A DNA stretch of 64,000 nucleotides, taken from contig NZ_FXAY01000001.1 of NCBI RefSeq assembly GCF_900177685.1, positions 62,001 through 126,000 on the forward strand, in the 5' to 3' direction. The translations under genes and the position numbers were made by a program. The notes beneath the pieces are model-generated. The model was given only the letters and a program-made list of their open reading frames with translations, did no database searches and was not told where the DNA came from. Shown in pieces: positions 43,609 to 51,449 of this stretch. Positions within the stretch are counted from its first letter, which is position 1; each line of letters starts with the position of its first letter. Origin of the DNA: Agreia pratensis. Lineage in GTDB: Bacteria; Actinomycetota; Actinomycetes; Actinomycetales; Microbacteriaceae.

Positions 43609-45159
43609 TTACTGAATGACCGAGGCGGTTTCGTGCTCTTCGGCCGCCTGCATGCTGCGGGCCGCCTGAGGGCTGATCTTCTCGGCGAGCCAGTAGACGG
43701 CGAGTCCGATTCCGCAGCCGATGAACCATGCATAGGAGGCTGCGCCCTGCAGAACAGGAATGAAGACCGTGCTGGCCGCGAGCACCGCTCCGACCGCCGT
43801 CGCGATGACGGCGTTCGGGTTGAAGCCCTTCTTGTACCAGTAGCGCCCCTTCTCGCTCATCGTGTAGAGGTCGTCGACGTAGACCGTCTGCTTGCGCACG
43901 ATGTAGAAGTCGCAGATCAGCACACCGAACAGCGGGCCGATGAACGCACCCAGCGTGTCGAGCGTGTAGTGAATGATCTCCGGGCTCGAGTACAGGTTCC
44001 ACGGGGTGATCAGCACACTGCCGACGGCGGCGATCATGCCGCCCATGCGCCAGGAGATCTTCTGCGGCGCGACGTTCGAGAAGTCGAAGGCCGGCGAGAC
44101 GAAGTTCGCCACGATGTTGATTCCCACCGTCGCGATCGCGAAGGTCAGTGCTCCGAGGATGATCGCGTAGACGTTGTCGATGCGGGCGACGGTCTCGATC
44201 GGGTCGGTGATCAGGGTGCCGAAGACCGGAACCGTGGCAGATGCGCAGATCACGACGAGCAGCGAGAACACGAGGAAGTTCAGCGGCAGTCCGAGGAGGT
44301 TTCCTCGCTTGACCGCCTTGAACGACTTGCCGTAGCGCGAGAAGTCACCGAAGTTCAGCATCGGGCCGGAGAAATACGACACGACGAGCGCGATGGCGCC
44401 GAGCATCACGGGAACCGCGTCCCAGCCCTGGAACTTCACCGAGCCGAGGTTCAGGTCGATGTTCTCCCAGCCCGCCTGCGACACGAGGTAGATGGCGAGA
44501 ATGATCATCACGACGTAGACGGCCGGGCCGCAGAAGTCGATGAACTTGCGGATCGACTCCATGCCCCGCCAGAACACGAAGGCCTGAGCGACCCAGAGAA
44601 TGAGGAACGCGATCCAGCCCAGCAGTGACAGACCTGCGAAACCGACGGTGTCGGCATCCGCAATGCCTGCCAGATCGGGCCAGAGCTTCAGGGCGACGAC
44701 GACGAGCGCGGCCGAGGCCAGGTAGGTCTGGATGCCGTACCAGGCCACCGCGATCAGGCCGCGGATGATCGCGGGGATGTTGGCCCCGAGGACACCGAAC
44801 ACGGTTCGCGAGATCACCGGATAGGGCACACCCGACTGCTGACTCGGCTTGGCGACGAGGTTGCAGAGGAAGTAGACGATCGTGATGCCCACGAGCAGAG
44901 AGACGAGCACCTGCCAGCTGGCGAGTCCGAGCGCGAAGAGGCTGCCCGCGGTGACGTAGCCGCCGACGCTGTGCACGTCGGACATCCAGAAGGCGAAGAA
45001 GTTGTAGGCGCTCCAGGTCTGCTTCTTGAGCGGCGCCAGATCCTCATTGCTGAGGCGTGGATCGTGGAACGCTTCGACGACGCCGCTGCCCGTAGGCAGT
45101 CCCGCAGCCTCGAGCACGTCGCCGGGCTTCTCCCCGTGGGGGTTGATGACCTCGGTCAT
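43609..45159 (-). CDS. NCS1-family nucleobase/hydantoin/allantoin permease
   Basis: The 516-residue, 12-helix permease of the nucleobase:cation symporter-1 family shows TWSAYNFFAFWMSDVHSVGG in helix 1, AVAWYGIQTYLASAA in helix 3, and FGDFSRYG after helix 6, as in Mhp1 (benzyl-hydantoin transporter of Microbacterium) and allantoin permeases. It would bring a hydantoin or purine breakdown product in with Na+ or H+. The adjacent racemase favours a hydantoin or allantoin. It diverges from an XRE-cupin regulator across a 185-base region with several palindromes. Confidence 0.92.
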   Translation of the reverse strand: MTEVINPHGEKPGDVLEAAGLPTGSGVVEAFHDPRLSNEDLAPLKKQTWSAYNFFAFWMSDVHSVGGYVTAGSLFALGLASWQVLVSLLVGITIVYFLCNLVAKPSQQSGVPYPVISRTVFGVLGANIPAIIRGLIAVAWYGIQTYLASAALVVVALKLWPDLAGIADADTVGFAGLSLLGWIAFLILWVAQAFVFWRGMESIRKFIDFCGPAVYVVMIILAIYLVSQAGWENIDLNLGSVKFQGWDAVPVMLGAIALVVSYFSGPMLNFGDFSRYGKSFKAVKRGNLLGLPLNFLVFSLLVVICASATVPVFGTLITDPIETVARIDNVYAIILGALTFAIATVGINIVANFVSPAFDFSNVAPQKISWRMGGMIAAVGSVLITPWNLYSSPEIIHYTLDTLGAFIGPLFGVLICDFYIVRKQTVYVDDLYTMSEKGRYWYKKGFNPNAVIATAVGAVLAASTVFIPVLQGAASYAWFIGCGIGLAVYWLAEKISPQAARSMQAAEEHETASVIQ

Positions 45160-45279
45160 GGAATTCTCCGGTTTCTCATCAGTGATGCGACAGTGTGGTT
45201 GGAGGGTGGTGGTCGGTGGACTCTTCGAATCGATCCACGTTCCCTAAGCGGCAGCTCCCCAGGGCCCCGTCAGTGCTCA

Positions 45280-45295
45280 TAAAGCTATTGCTTAA
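45280..45295. promoter_or_regulatory. Inverted repeat in the permease leader/promoter
   Basis: TAAAGCTATTGCTTAA forms an inverted repeat (AAGC/GCTT core) in the region shared by the permease and its regulator. It might be an operator or part of the permease promoter; a TAGCTT on the minus strand could serve as -10. Confidence 0.35.
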
Positions 45296-45303
45296 CACGT
45301 GCC

Positions 45304-45317
45304 GCACGATTTCGTGC
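45304..45317. promoter_or_regulatory. Perfect palindrome GCACGATTTCGTGC, candidate XRE operator
   Basis: A perfect 6-2-6 palindrome, 28 bases before the GTG of the regulator and between it and the divergent permease. Size and position fit an operator for the XRE-cupin protein, controlling both genes. It overlaps the third GlnR-like half-site. Confidence 0.5.
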
Positions 45318-45335
45318 CTGTTACAGGCATGTGAC
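45309..45335 (-). promoter_or_regulatory. GlnR-like site (GTCAC-n6-GTAAC-n6-GAAAT)
   Basis: On the minus strand, reading toward the permease, three half-sites are spaced by exactly six bases. Actinobacterial GlnR sites are described as gTnAC-n6-GaAAC repeats. This suggests that the permease is activated under nitrogen limitation. The presence of GlnR in this genome is not known from the window. Confidence 0.45.
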
Positions 45336-45344
45336 AATTGACGG

Positions 45345-46007
45345 GTGGAGAACGTGCTCGAGTCCGGAGACGCTGCGGCCCTCAGCGCGAACGAGTCCCT
45401 GGGGCGCAGACTCCGCGAACTCCGCACACAATCCGGTCTCTCGCTTCGAGCGTTGGCCCGATCGCTCGACATCTCGGCGAGCGCCGTGTCGCAGATCGAG
45501 ACCGGCGTGATGGTTCCCTCGGTGAACCGCCTGATCGCGATCGTGACGGCGCTCGGCGTGCCTCTGTCAGCCGCCTTCGAAGCCCCGGGAGCAGAATCGG
45601 CGGCAGCATCCACCGCCGCAACACTCGGCGACCGGCTCGCCGACCTCGCCGACGAGCCGGTCGAAGGTGACGGCTACGTCATCTCACGCGCGGGACGCGT
45701 TCCCCAGATGAACCTCGAGTCGGGTGTGATCTACCGCAGGCTCTCCCCCGGCCCGGTTCCCGGCCTCGAGATCTTCGAATCCACCTACCCTGCAGGCTCC
45801 ACGGGCAGCGCCCACGGCGACCTCATCCGGCACGACGGCTTCGAGATCGGCAGCATCACCTCGGGCACTCTCACCATCACCTTCGAGCGCGAAGACGTGA
45901 CCCTGTCGGCCGGCGACTCGATAACGTTTCCCGCGACGAGGCCCCACCGCCTCAGCAACCGGTCAGGCGAGTCGTGCGTCGCCGTCTGGCTGATCGTTCA
46001 CTCGTAG
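45345..46007 (+). CDS. XRE-family regulator with C-terminal cupin
   Basis: The 220-residue protein (GTG 45345) has an XRE helix-turn-helix at about 18-73 ([20 protein letters not shown], then [11 protein letters not shown]) and a cupin at about 125-215 ([40 protein letters not shown]). HTH-cupin proteins usually sense a small ligand and control a neighbouring transport or catabolic operon. It diverges from the NCS1 permease. Its last 45 bases overlap the convergent trmD gene. Confidence 0.9.
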   Translation: MENVLESGDAAALSANESLGRRLRELRTQSGLSLRALARSLDISASAVSQIETGVMVPSVNRLIAIVTALGVPLSAAFEAPGAESAAASTAATLGDRLADLADEPVEGDGYVISRAGRVPQMNLESGVIYRRLSPGPVPGLEIFESTYPAGSTGSAHGDLIRHDGFEIGSITSGTLTITFEREDVTLSAGDSITFPATRPHRLSNRSGESCVAVWLIVHS

Positions 46008-46694
46008 AAGGTCGGGCCGAACCCGCGCGGTGCGTTCGAGCTGCTGCTCGCGACGCCACTCGGCGATGAGGCGATGATTGCCGCTCAGCAGCACCGGCGG
46101 AACAGCGCGGCCCCGCCATTCGGACGGCTTCGTGTAGCTCGGATATTCGAGGAGGCCGTCTTCGTGCGACTCCTCGACCAGGCTCTCGGGGTTTCCGACA
46201 ACCCCCGGAATGAGCCGGCCGATCGCCTCGATCATGGCCATGACGGCGACCTCGCCGCCGTTCAGAACGTAGTCGCCCAGGCTCACCAGGCGCACCTCGG
46301 CCCGCTCAGCCGTGTCGTCGAACACGCGCTGATCGATGCCTTCGTACCGCCCGCATCCGAACACCAGGTGCTCGCGGGTCGACAGCTCGCGCGCCATCTT
46401 CTGGGTGAACACCTCGCCGGCCGGCGAGGGAAAGATCACGAGCGGGGCCCCGGATGCCACGGGTTCGGCATCGAGGATCGCGTCGAGCGCCTCGCCCCAC
46501 GGCTCGGGCTTCATGACCATTCCAGCTCCGCCACCGAAGGGAGTGTCGTCGACCTTGCGGTGCCTGTCGTGAGTGTGGTCGCGCAGGTCGTGCACGCCCA
46601 ACGCGATCAGGCCCGACTGGCGTGCCTTGCCGAGCAGTGAGATGTCGAGCGCGTCGAAGAAGCTCGGAAAGATCGAGACGATGTCGATACGCAT
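45963..46694 (-). CDS. trmD: tRNA (guanine37-N1)-methyltransferase
   Basis: The 243-residue SPOUT enzyme methylates G37 of tRNAs with AdoMet and prevents frameshifting. Landmarks are [20 protein letters not shown], the deep-knot region [16 protein letters not shown], and [20 protein letters not shown]. It normally follows rimM directly; here the palindrome-flanked DUF559 gene is inserted. The C-terminal residues after DLLRVN overlap the regulator gene on the other strand. Confidence 0.95.
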   Translation of the reverse strand: MRIDIVSIFPSFFDALDISLLGKARQSGLIALGVHDLRDHTHDRHRKVDDTPFGGGAGMVMKPEPWGEALDAILDAEPVASGAPLVIFPSPAGEVFTQKMARELSTREHLVFGCGRYEGIDQRVFDDTAERAEVRLVSLGDYVLNGGEVAVMAMIEAIGRLIPGVVGNPESLVEESHEDGLLEYPSYTKPSEWRGRAVPPVLLSGNHRLIAEWRREQQLERTARVRPDLLRVNDQPDGDARLA

Positions 46695-46737
46695 CCTGAA
46701 AGCCTAGCCGCGGCGGGCGCCCTGCTCCGACGGATGT

Positions 46738-46804
46738 CAAACCGGAGGAGATACGCAACTCCGACCGCTTATGCGCGTCGGTTTGTCAGTTCTCCTCCGC
46801 TTTG
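46738..46804. repeat. Palindromic element A flanking the DUF559 gene
   Basis: This 67-base imperfect palindrome has outer arms CAAACCGGAGGAGAT and TTCTCCTCCGCTTTG, and an inner stem around the loop CTTAT. It matches element B (47812-47880) in arm sequence, inner stem and loop, in the same orientation. It lies between the DUF559 stop and the trmD start. Confidence 0.85.
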
Positions 46805-46844
46805 CGCGCTCGATGCCCTGTTCGCCCGACTTGCGACACAGGAT

Positions 46845-47744
46845 TCACCCCAACCCATCGCGGCGTTGTCGCATCGACCAGAAATGCTCTCGCCGAGCGA
46901 CGATCGCTCGGATGACAGACTCCACCAGCGCCCACTCGCTCATCACCTGCGAGAAGCTGAGCCTCATCACCACAAACCCTTGTCTCATGAGTTCCAGATC
47001 TCGCCGCCGATCCTCTGCATATGCGATCGGACCGGAATGCCAGGCCTCGCCATCGAGCTCGATGACAAGGCGCTCTCCCACGAGCAGATCCACATATCCC
47101 ACTCGCGAGATCCGCACCTGCGCTCGGTACGGAATTCCGAGCGCTCGGAGCCGAAGCCGCGCTTTCGTCTCCAAACCAGACTCCGCCGACATATCGACGA
47201 GGTTGAGGTACGGGCCGTACTTCGCCGGCAATTGCGCAACGACGTCCCGCAGTTCAGGGAGAAGAATGTGGCCGCCTCGAAGCGCTGAATCCAACGACAC
47301 GATGACGTTCTCTCTCGGCTGGCAGCGAAAGACATGAGCCAGAGCGATCGGCACGGGATCAACAGCTGTCGCCGGGGACGAGTCGACAGCGTCACGGTGC
47401 AAACGGACGCCACGAGCCGCGGGGCGCCCGAGTTCGATTCCGCGGTCGTGCGGCGCCGAGAGATGGCCCGCGTGTCTCCCGACACGCACATGGAGGAGGT
47501 GGTCGTCGTCGCACCAAATTCCTCGGCGCTTCAGCACCGACAAGCAGCTGAGAGAACCACCGACTCGAACAGCCTGGACCGCATCCTCCGCAGCTCCCGG
47601 GCGCGCGACCCAACCGTTTCGTATTCGTCGAAGCTCGCCTGCGCTGATCAACCGTGCGATTGCCGCGCGGGACATGCCTCTTCGCTCAATGGACCGTGTG
47701 GATGCGACGCCGTCTGCTCCGAGAAGGGCGATGAGATTGGCCAT
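46845..47744 (-). CDS. AbiEi-like wHTH plus DUF559 (Vsr-like PD-(D/E)xK) protein
   Basis: The 299-residue protein has an N-terminal winged-HTH of the AbiEi type (STRSIERRGMSRAAIARLIS; ELRRIRNGWVARPGA), a middle region with helices, and a C-terminal DUF559 domain with RISRVGYVDLLVGERLVIEL and the DGEAWHS that follows. Asp and Glu of VDLL...ViElDG fit a restriction-endonuclease-like fold related to Vsr. Such solo genes are common in actinobacteria and have no assigned role. It splits rimM from trmD and is bracketed by two related palindromes. No good ribosome-binding site is seen. Toxin, repair nuclease or mobile nuclease are all possible. Confidence 0.85.
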   Translation of the reverse strand: MANLIALLGADGVASTRSIERRGMSRAAIARLISAGELRRIRNGWVARPGAAEDAVQAVRVGGSLSCLSVLKRRGIWCDDDHLLHVRVGRHAGHLSAPHDRGIELGRPAARGVRLHRDAVDSSPATAVDPVPIALAHVFRCQPRENVIVSLDSALRGGHILLPELRDVVAQLPAKYGPYLNLVDMSAESGLETKARLRLRALGIPYRAQVRISRVGYVDLLVGERLVIELDGEAWHSGPIAYAEDRRRDLELMRQGFVVMRLSFSQVMSEWALVESVIRAIVARREHFWSMRQRRDGLG

Positions 47745-47811
47745 GCCGAGAAGAATGCACTGCGCGGGGTTTGCGAAACGGGGGCTGAGGCAATCTGTGG
47801 ACAGTCGCTAC

Positions 47812-47880
47812 CAAAAACGGGAGGAGATTCGGCAATCCGACGCTCTATTCGCGTCGATCTGCCAAATCTCCTCCCGTTTG
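47812..47880. repeat. Palindromic element B flanking the DUF559 gene
   Basis: This 69-base palindrome has arms AAAACGGGAGGAGATT and AATCTCCTCCCGTTT and an inner stem GGCAATCCGACGC against GCGTCGATCTGCC around TCTATTC. It lies between the rimM stop and the DUF559 start. On the minus strand the right side ends in GTTTTTGG, so it might also terminate rimM transcription. Confidence 0.88.
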
Positions 47881-47892
47881 GAGGCTGTGCGG

Positions 47893-48498
47893 CTACTCGG
47901 CCGGGGTGTCCTCAGGCGAGGACTCCTGTGTGGGAGCCTCCTCGTCGTCGTCCGACTCCGGGAGTTCCTCGAGGAGGCCCGGAGGCGGCGTGATGGTCAT
48001 CGTTCCCGCCACGATGTCGACCGCCGGAATGATCGCCTTGACGAACGGAACCAGCACCTCGCCGGATGCCTGTTCGATGACCAGCAGATCTTGAGCGGGC
48101 ATGTGGTTCACCTGGCGAACGACGCCGATCTTCTCACCATCGCGGATCACGTCGAGTCCGACGAGCTGGTGATCGAACCAGGCGTCTTCTTCGGCGGACT
48201 GCTCGTCGGAGTCCTGATCGATCCACAGAATCGCCTTGACCAGACCTTCTGCGGCCGTGCGGTCTGGCACTCCCTTGAAGAACCCGACGGCGTGGCTGTT
48301 GAACCACTTGAGCTCGATGAGCTCGAGCGTCTTGCCGTGCCACGGAGATGAGGTGGGCACCTGGAGGGTGAACACCGCGCCCGGCACGAAGCGTCGTGCC
48401 GGGTCGTCGGTGAAGAGTTCCAGCTTGATCGCCCCCTTGAGCCCGTGGGCTTTCAGGAGGCGACCAACCCGGAGTTGCTGCGTCTCGTTCTTAGAAAT
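47893..48498 (-). CDS. rimM: 16S rRNA processing factor RimM, apparent ATT start
   Basis: RimM binds S19/the 30S head during assembly. The conserved N-terminus RVGRLLKAHGLKGAIKLELF is encoded in this frame, but no ATG, GTG or TTG lies between a TAG stop and that motif. The first codons would be ATT TCT AAG AAC GAG at 48498, overlapping the last codons of the KH gene, with GGTGG six bases upstream. AUU is a known rare start (infC, pcnB). This gives 201 residues; the GTG at 48387 would delete the conserved N-terminal 37. The PRC-barrel half has KIGVVRQVNHMPAQDLLVIE. The C-terminus is an acidic tail (PESDDDEEAPTQESSPEDTP). Confidence 0.9.
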   Translation of the reverse strand: MSKNETQQLRVGRLLKAHGLKGAIKLELFTDDPARRFVPGAVFTLQVPTSSPWHGKTLELIELKWFNSHAVGFFKGVPDRTAAEGLVKAILWIDQDSDEQSAEEDAWFDHQLVGLDVIRDGEKIGVVRQVNHMPAQDLLVIEQASGEVLVPFVKAIIPAVDIVAGTMTITPPPGLLEELPESDDDEEAPTQESSPEDTPAE

Positions 48499-48727
48499 CG
48501 GTATCCACCACGTCTACACGAACGCGCTTGCCATCAGCGAGCGCGGCGACGAGTGTGCGGAGAGCCTTGGCCGTGCGACCCGCACGACCGATCACGCGGC
48601 CGAGGTCGTCGGGGTGCACGCGCACCTCGAGAACCTCTCCGCGGGGTGAGCTCTTCGCAACGACATGCACGTCGGCAGGTTTGTCGACGATGCCCTTGAC
48701 CAGGTGCTCGAGAGCAGGAGCGAGCAA
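48491..48727 (-). CDS. khpA: KH-domain RNA-binding protein (KhpA family)
   Basis: The 78-residue single-KH protein contains the GxxG loop in VIGRAGRTAKALRTLV. It begins with TTG 48727 (MLAPALEHLVKGIVDKPADV), two bases after the rpsP stop. KhpA-type proteins bind RNA and, in firmicutes, act with KhpB in cell elongation and division. The order rpsP-KH-rimM is conserved in actinobacteria. Its last bases contain the probable start of rimM. Confidence 0.92.
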   Translation of the reverse strand: MLAPALEHLVKGIVDKPADVHVVAKSSPRGEVLEVRVHPDDLGRVIGRAGRTAKALRTLVAALADGKRVRVDVVDTDF

Positions 48728-48729
48728 GG

Positions 48730-49164
48730 CTAGGCCTTCTCTGCTTCAGCCTCGGGAGCCTCGTCGGCAGCCGGTGCCTCTTCGGCGGGAGCTGCGGGAG
48801 CCTCGACCTTGACCTCGGCCTTGGGCTTCAGAACCGGCTTCTTCTTCTCGTCGGCGACGAACGGCTCCTTGGGCTCCTTGACGCGAACGGTCGAGACCGC
48901 GTCTTTGTCGCCCTTGAACTTGCCCCAGTCACCGGTGAGCTTCAGCAGCGCGGCGACCTGCTCGGTCGGCTGAGCGCCGACGCTGAGCCAGTAGAGCGCA
49001 CGCTCGGACTCGATCTTGATGACCGAAGGCTCTTCGGTGGGGTGGTACTGGCCGATCTCCTCGATGACACGACCGTCGCGCTTGGTGCGCGAGTCGGCAA
49101 CGACGATGCGGTAGTACGGTGCACGGATCTTGCCCATGCGCTTCAAACGGATCTTTACAGCCAC
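48730..49164 (-). CDS. rpsP: 30S ribosomal protein S16 with acidic/Ala-rich tail
   Basis: The 144-residue protein starts at GTG 49164 with AGGAAG upstream. The S16 core is [40 protein letters not shown], then [15 protein letters not shown]. After about residue 100 comes a Lys then Ala/Glu tail ([17 protein letters not shown]). Canonical S16 is about 80-100 residues; tails are common in actinobacteria. First gene of rpsP-KH-rimM. Confidence 0.96.
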   Translation of the reverse strand: MAVKIRLKRMGKIRAPYYRIVVADSRTKRDGRVIEEIGQYHPTEEPSVIKIESERALYWLSVGAQPTEQVAALLKLTGDWGKFKGDKDAVSTVRVKEPKEPFVADEKKKPVLKPKAEVKVEAPAAPAEEAPAADEAPEAEAEKA

Positions 49165-49284
49165 AATTCTTCCTAGGTTTTTCTCTCGGCCCTGGTGGGC
49201 CTAAATGTGGGTGAACTGGCAGCCGTGAGCGTGGGGTGCACACTCGGCGTAAAAAGTTCTCGAGGGTTCTGCCACAACCTGATT

Positions 49285-49391
49285 AGAGGGTCGGGCGGGC
49301 AGACTCGACAGATCATTCTGTCAGATATTCGCCGCGTGCGCGTAATTCCTGAGCGCTATCGGTCGAGTCTGCCAGGATGAGGCGACCCTCT
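49285..49391 (+). other. Nested inverted-repeat element, possible structured RNA
   Basis: Between divergent rpsP and ybdK lie nested arms. The outer pair AGAGGGTCG (49285-49293) and CGACCCTCT (49383-49391) encloses, after unequal internal loops (GGGC versus AGGATGAGG-like), a perfect 12-base pair GGCAGACTCGAC and GTCGAGTCTGCC. Inside are a hairpin GACAGATCATTCTGTC and a GCGC...GCGC pairing. The 3' outer arm ends 10 bases before the GGAG of ybdK. Strand is uncertain; assigned to + because of this position. No known RNA family was recognised. Confidence 0.55.
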
Positions 49392-49411
49392 GCTATCGAT
49401 CGGAGCCGCAC

Positions 49412-50554
49412 ATGCAGATCTCGTTCGCTCCTTCCGAACGCTCGACACTCGGCATCGAGTGGGAGATCGCGCTCGTCGAACAGAGCTCAGGCGACCTGGT
49501 GAACGTCGCCGGCGACGTGCTGACGTCTCTGCGCGGTCCGGACGGCCAGGATCATCCGCGGATCACCGAAGAACTACTACTGAACACCGTCGAACTCGTC
49601 ACCGCCGTGCACACACGGGTGTCGGATGCGGTCGACGACCTCCAGGGACAGCTCGCCGAGGTGCGCGCCATCACCGATCCGCTCGATGTCGAACTCATGT
49701 GCGCGGGAACGCATCCGTTCGCCCAGTGGTTCGACCAGCAGATCACCGACAAAGAGCGCTACCACAAGCTGATCGACCGAACCCAGTGGTGGGGCCGCAA
49801 CATGATGATCTGGGGCATCCACGTACACGTCGGCGTCGAGAATCGCGACAAAGTGCTGCCCCTCTTGAACGGGCTCCTCAACTACTACCCGCACCTGCAG
49901 GCACTCTCTGCGTCGAGCCCGTTCTGGGCCGGAGAGAAGACGGGCTACGCGTCGAACCGAGCACTCATGTTCCAGCAGCTTCCGACAGCAGGGCTGCCCT
50001 ATCAGTTCGACGAGTGGAGCCAGTACGAGTCGTACGTCGACGACATGAAGGTCACGGGCATCGTCGACGACCACACCGAGGTGCGCTGGGACATCCGCCC
50101 TTCTCCCCAGTGGGGAACGCTCGAGATGCGCGCCTGCGACGGCCTCTCCAGCCCGGAGGAGATCGGTGCCGTCGCCGCCCTCATCCAGTGCCTCGTCGAG
50201 CACATGTCGGATCGGCTCGATGCGGGCGAGACACTGCCGACATTGCAGCCCTGGTACGTGCGCGAGAACAAATGGCGCGCTGCGCGCTACGGCCTCGACG
50301 CCGAGATCATCGTGGATGCGCAGGGCGCCGAGAAATTGGTCACCGACGACGTGCGAGAACTGCTGGTCACACTCGCGCCGATCGCCGAGCGGCTCGACTG
50401 CGTCGATGAACTGGCGCAGGTGAACCTGATCCTCGAGCACGGTGCCAGCTATCAGCGACAGCTGCGTGTCGCCGAAGAGAACGGCGGAAGCCTCAAGGCC
50501 GTGGTCGCATCACTCACCCGCGAACTGCGCCACGGCCTCGGGCATACCGACTAG
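49412..50554 (+). CDS. YbdK-family carboxylate-amine ligase (glutamate-cysteine ligase type 2)
   Basis: The 380-residue enzyme belongs to the GCS2 family (weak gamma-glutamylcysteine ligase activity in E. coli YbdK). Motifs are STLGIEWEIALVEQSSGDLV, the metal/ATP-site WGRNMMIWGIHVHVGVENRD, and FRAC-like WGTLEMRACDGLSSPEE. Actinobacteria use such enzymes in several peptide-ligation contexts; the acceptor here is unknown. GGAG precedes ATG 49412 by six bases, directly after the structured element. It overlaps the convergent LLM gene by four bases. Confidence 0.9.
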   Translation: MQISFAPSERSTLGIEWEIALVEQSSGDLVNVAGDVLTSLRGPDGQDHPRITEELLLNTVELVTAVHTRVSDAVDDLQGQLAEVRAITDPLDVELMCAGTHPFAQWFDQQITDKERYHKLIDRTQWWGRNMMIWGIHVHVGVENRDKVLPLLNGLLNYYPHLQALSASSPFWAGEKTGYASNRALMFQQLPTAGLPYQFDEWSQYESYVDDMKVTGIVDDHTEVRWDIRPSPQWGTLEMRACDGLSSPEEIGAVAALIQCLVEHMSDRLDAGETLPTLQPWYVRENKWRAARYGLDAEIIVDAQGAEKLVTDDVRELLVTLAPIAERLDCVDELAQVNLILEHGASYQRQLRVAEENGGSLKAVVASLTRELRHGLGHTD

Positions 50555-51375
50555 GAGTTCTTCTCGTCGCGCCAGGCGAGCAGATCCTTGACCGGGCCGA
50601 GGTCGATCGACGGCCCGGTGATTCCGAGGGTGAAGAGCGTGACGCCCGCCTCGGTCTTCTCGTCGAGGACTGCGGCATCGGCGGAGCCGAAGGCACCGGT
50701 GAGCTTCACGTCGTTCGAGATCTCGATCTCGGAGACATCGCGGCCGACGTCCGATGCGTGTGCCCGCAGAACCTCGAGCTTGTGCCGGAGGGTCGGCACG
50801 TCGGAGAAGCTGTGCCAGATCGTCGCGTGCTTGGCCACGAGCTTGAGCGTCTTCTTCTCGCCGCCTCCACCGATCAGCACGGGGATCTTGCGGGTGGGAG
50901 CCGGGTTGAGCTTGCCCCAGCGCGCCTCGATGCGCGGGAGAGCCTCGCCCAGCGCATCCAGTCTCTGCCCGGCCGTGCCGAACTCGTAGCCGTACTCGTC
51001 GTAGTCACGCTCGAACCAGCCCGAGCCGATGCCGAAGACGAGCCTGCCCTCGGCTCCCGGGGTCTTGGCGCTGATGTGGTCGACGGTGCGCGCCATGTCG
51101 GCAAGCAGGTCGGGATTCCTGTAGCTGTTGCAGGTGACGAGCGGACCGAACTCGATCGTCGACGTCTGCTCCGCCCAGGCGGCGAGCATGCTCCAGCCCT
51201 CGAAATGAAGGCCCGCAGGATCTCCAGACAGCGGGTAGAAGTGGTCCCAGTTGAAGGCGATGTCGACACCCAGTTCTTCGAGCTGGCGAAGAGTGTCGCG
51301 GATCGTCGTGTAATCGGAGTGCTGCGGCGCGATCTGGATGCCGATGCGCACGGGGCGCGAGGTGTTTGTCGTCAT
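50551..51375 (-). CDS. LLM-class F420-dependent oxidoreductase
   Basis: The 274-residue luciferase-like TIM-barrel protein reads RPVRIGIQIAPQHSDYTTIR, VDIAFNWDHFYPLSGDPAGL and RLVFGIGSGWFERDYDEYGY, matching the actinobacterial F420-dependent subgroup. It probably uses coenzyme F420 or FMN in a hydride transfer on an unknown substrate. It stands alone, convergent with ybdK and divergent from the M23 gene. Confidence 0.85.
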   Translation of the reverse strand: MTTNTSRPVRIGIQIAPQHSDYTTIRDTLRQLEELGVDIAFNWDHFYPLSGDPAGLHFEGWSMLAAWAEQTSTIEFGPLVTCNSYRNPDLLADMARTVDHISAKTPGAEGRLVFGIGSGWFERDYDEYGYEFGTAGQRLDALGEALPRIEARWGKLNPAPTRKIPVLIGGGGEKKTLKLVAKHATIWHSFSDVPTLRHKLEVLRAHASDVGRDVSEIEISNDVKLTGAFGSADAAVLDEKTEAGVTLFTLGITGPSIDLGPVKDLLAWRDEKNS

Positions 51376-51449
51376 GATGCGAGCCTACTTATCACGCCTG
51401 ATCGAGAACTCACCTTGCGGCATCAGGCATCGCACCTCACAATGAACAG

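Noticed and set aside
46845-47744. DUF559 gene as part of a restriction-modification or classical AbiE toxin-antitoxin system
   Set aside because: No methyltransferase, AbiEii nucleotidyltransferase or partner gene is adjacent; neighbours are rimM and trmD.
47796-47804. TGTGGACAG as a DnaA box near the DUF559 gene
   Set aside because: A single site one base off the consensus, without a cluster or AT-rich region, is expected by chance.
49285-49391. Nested stems as a tRNA or tmRNA
   Set aside because: No CCA end, no T-loop (TTCRANY) and wrong stem lengths for a tRNA; no tag-peptide frame for tmRNA.
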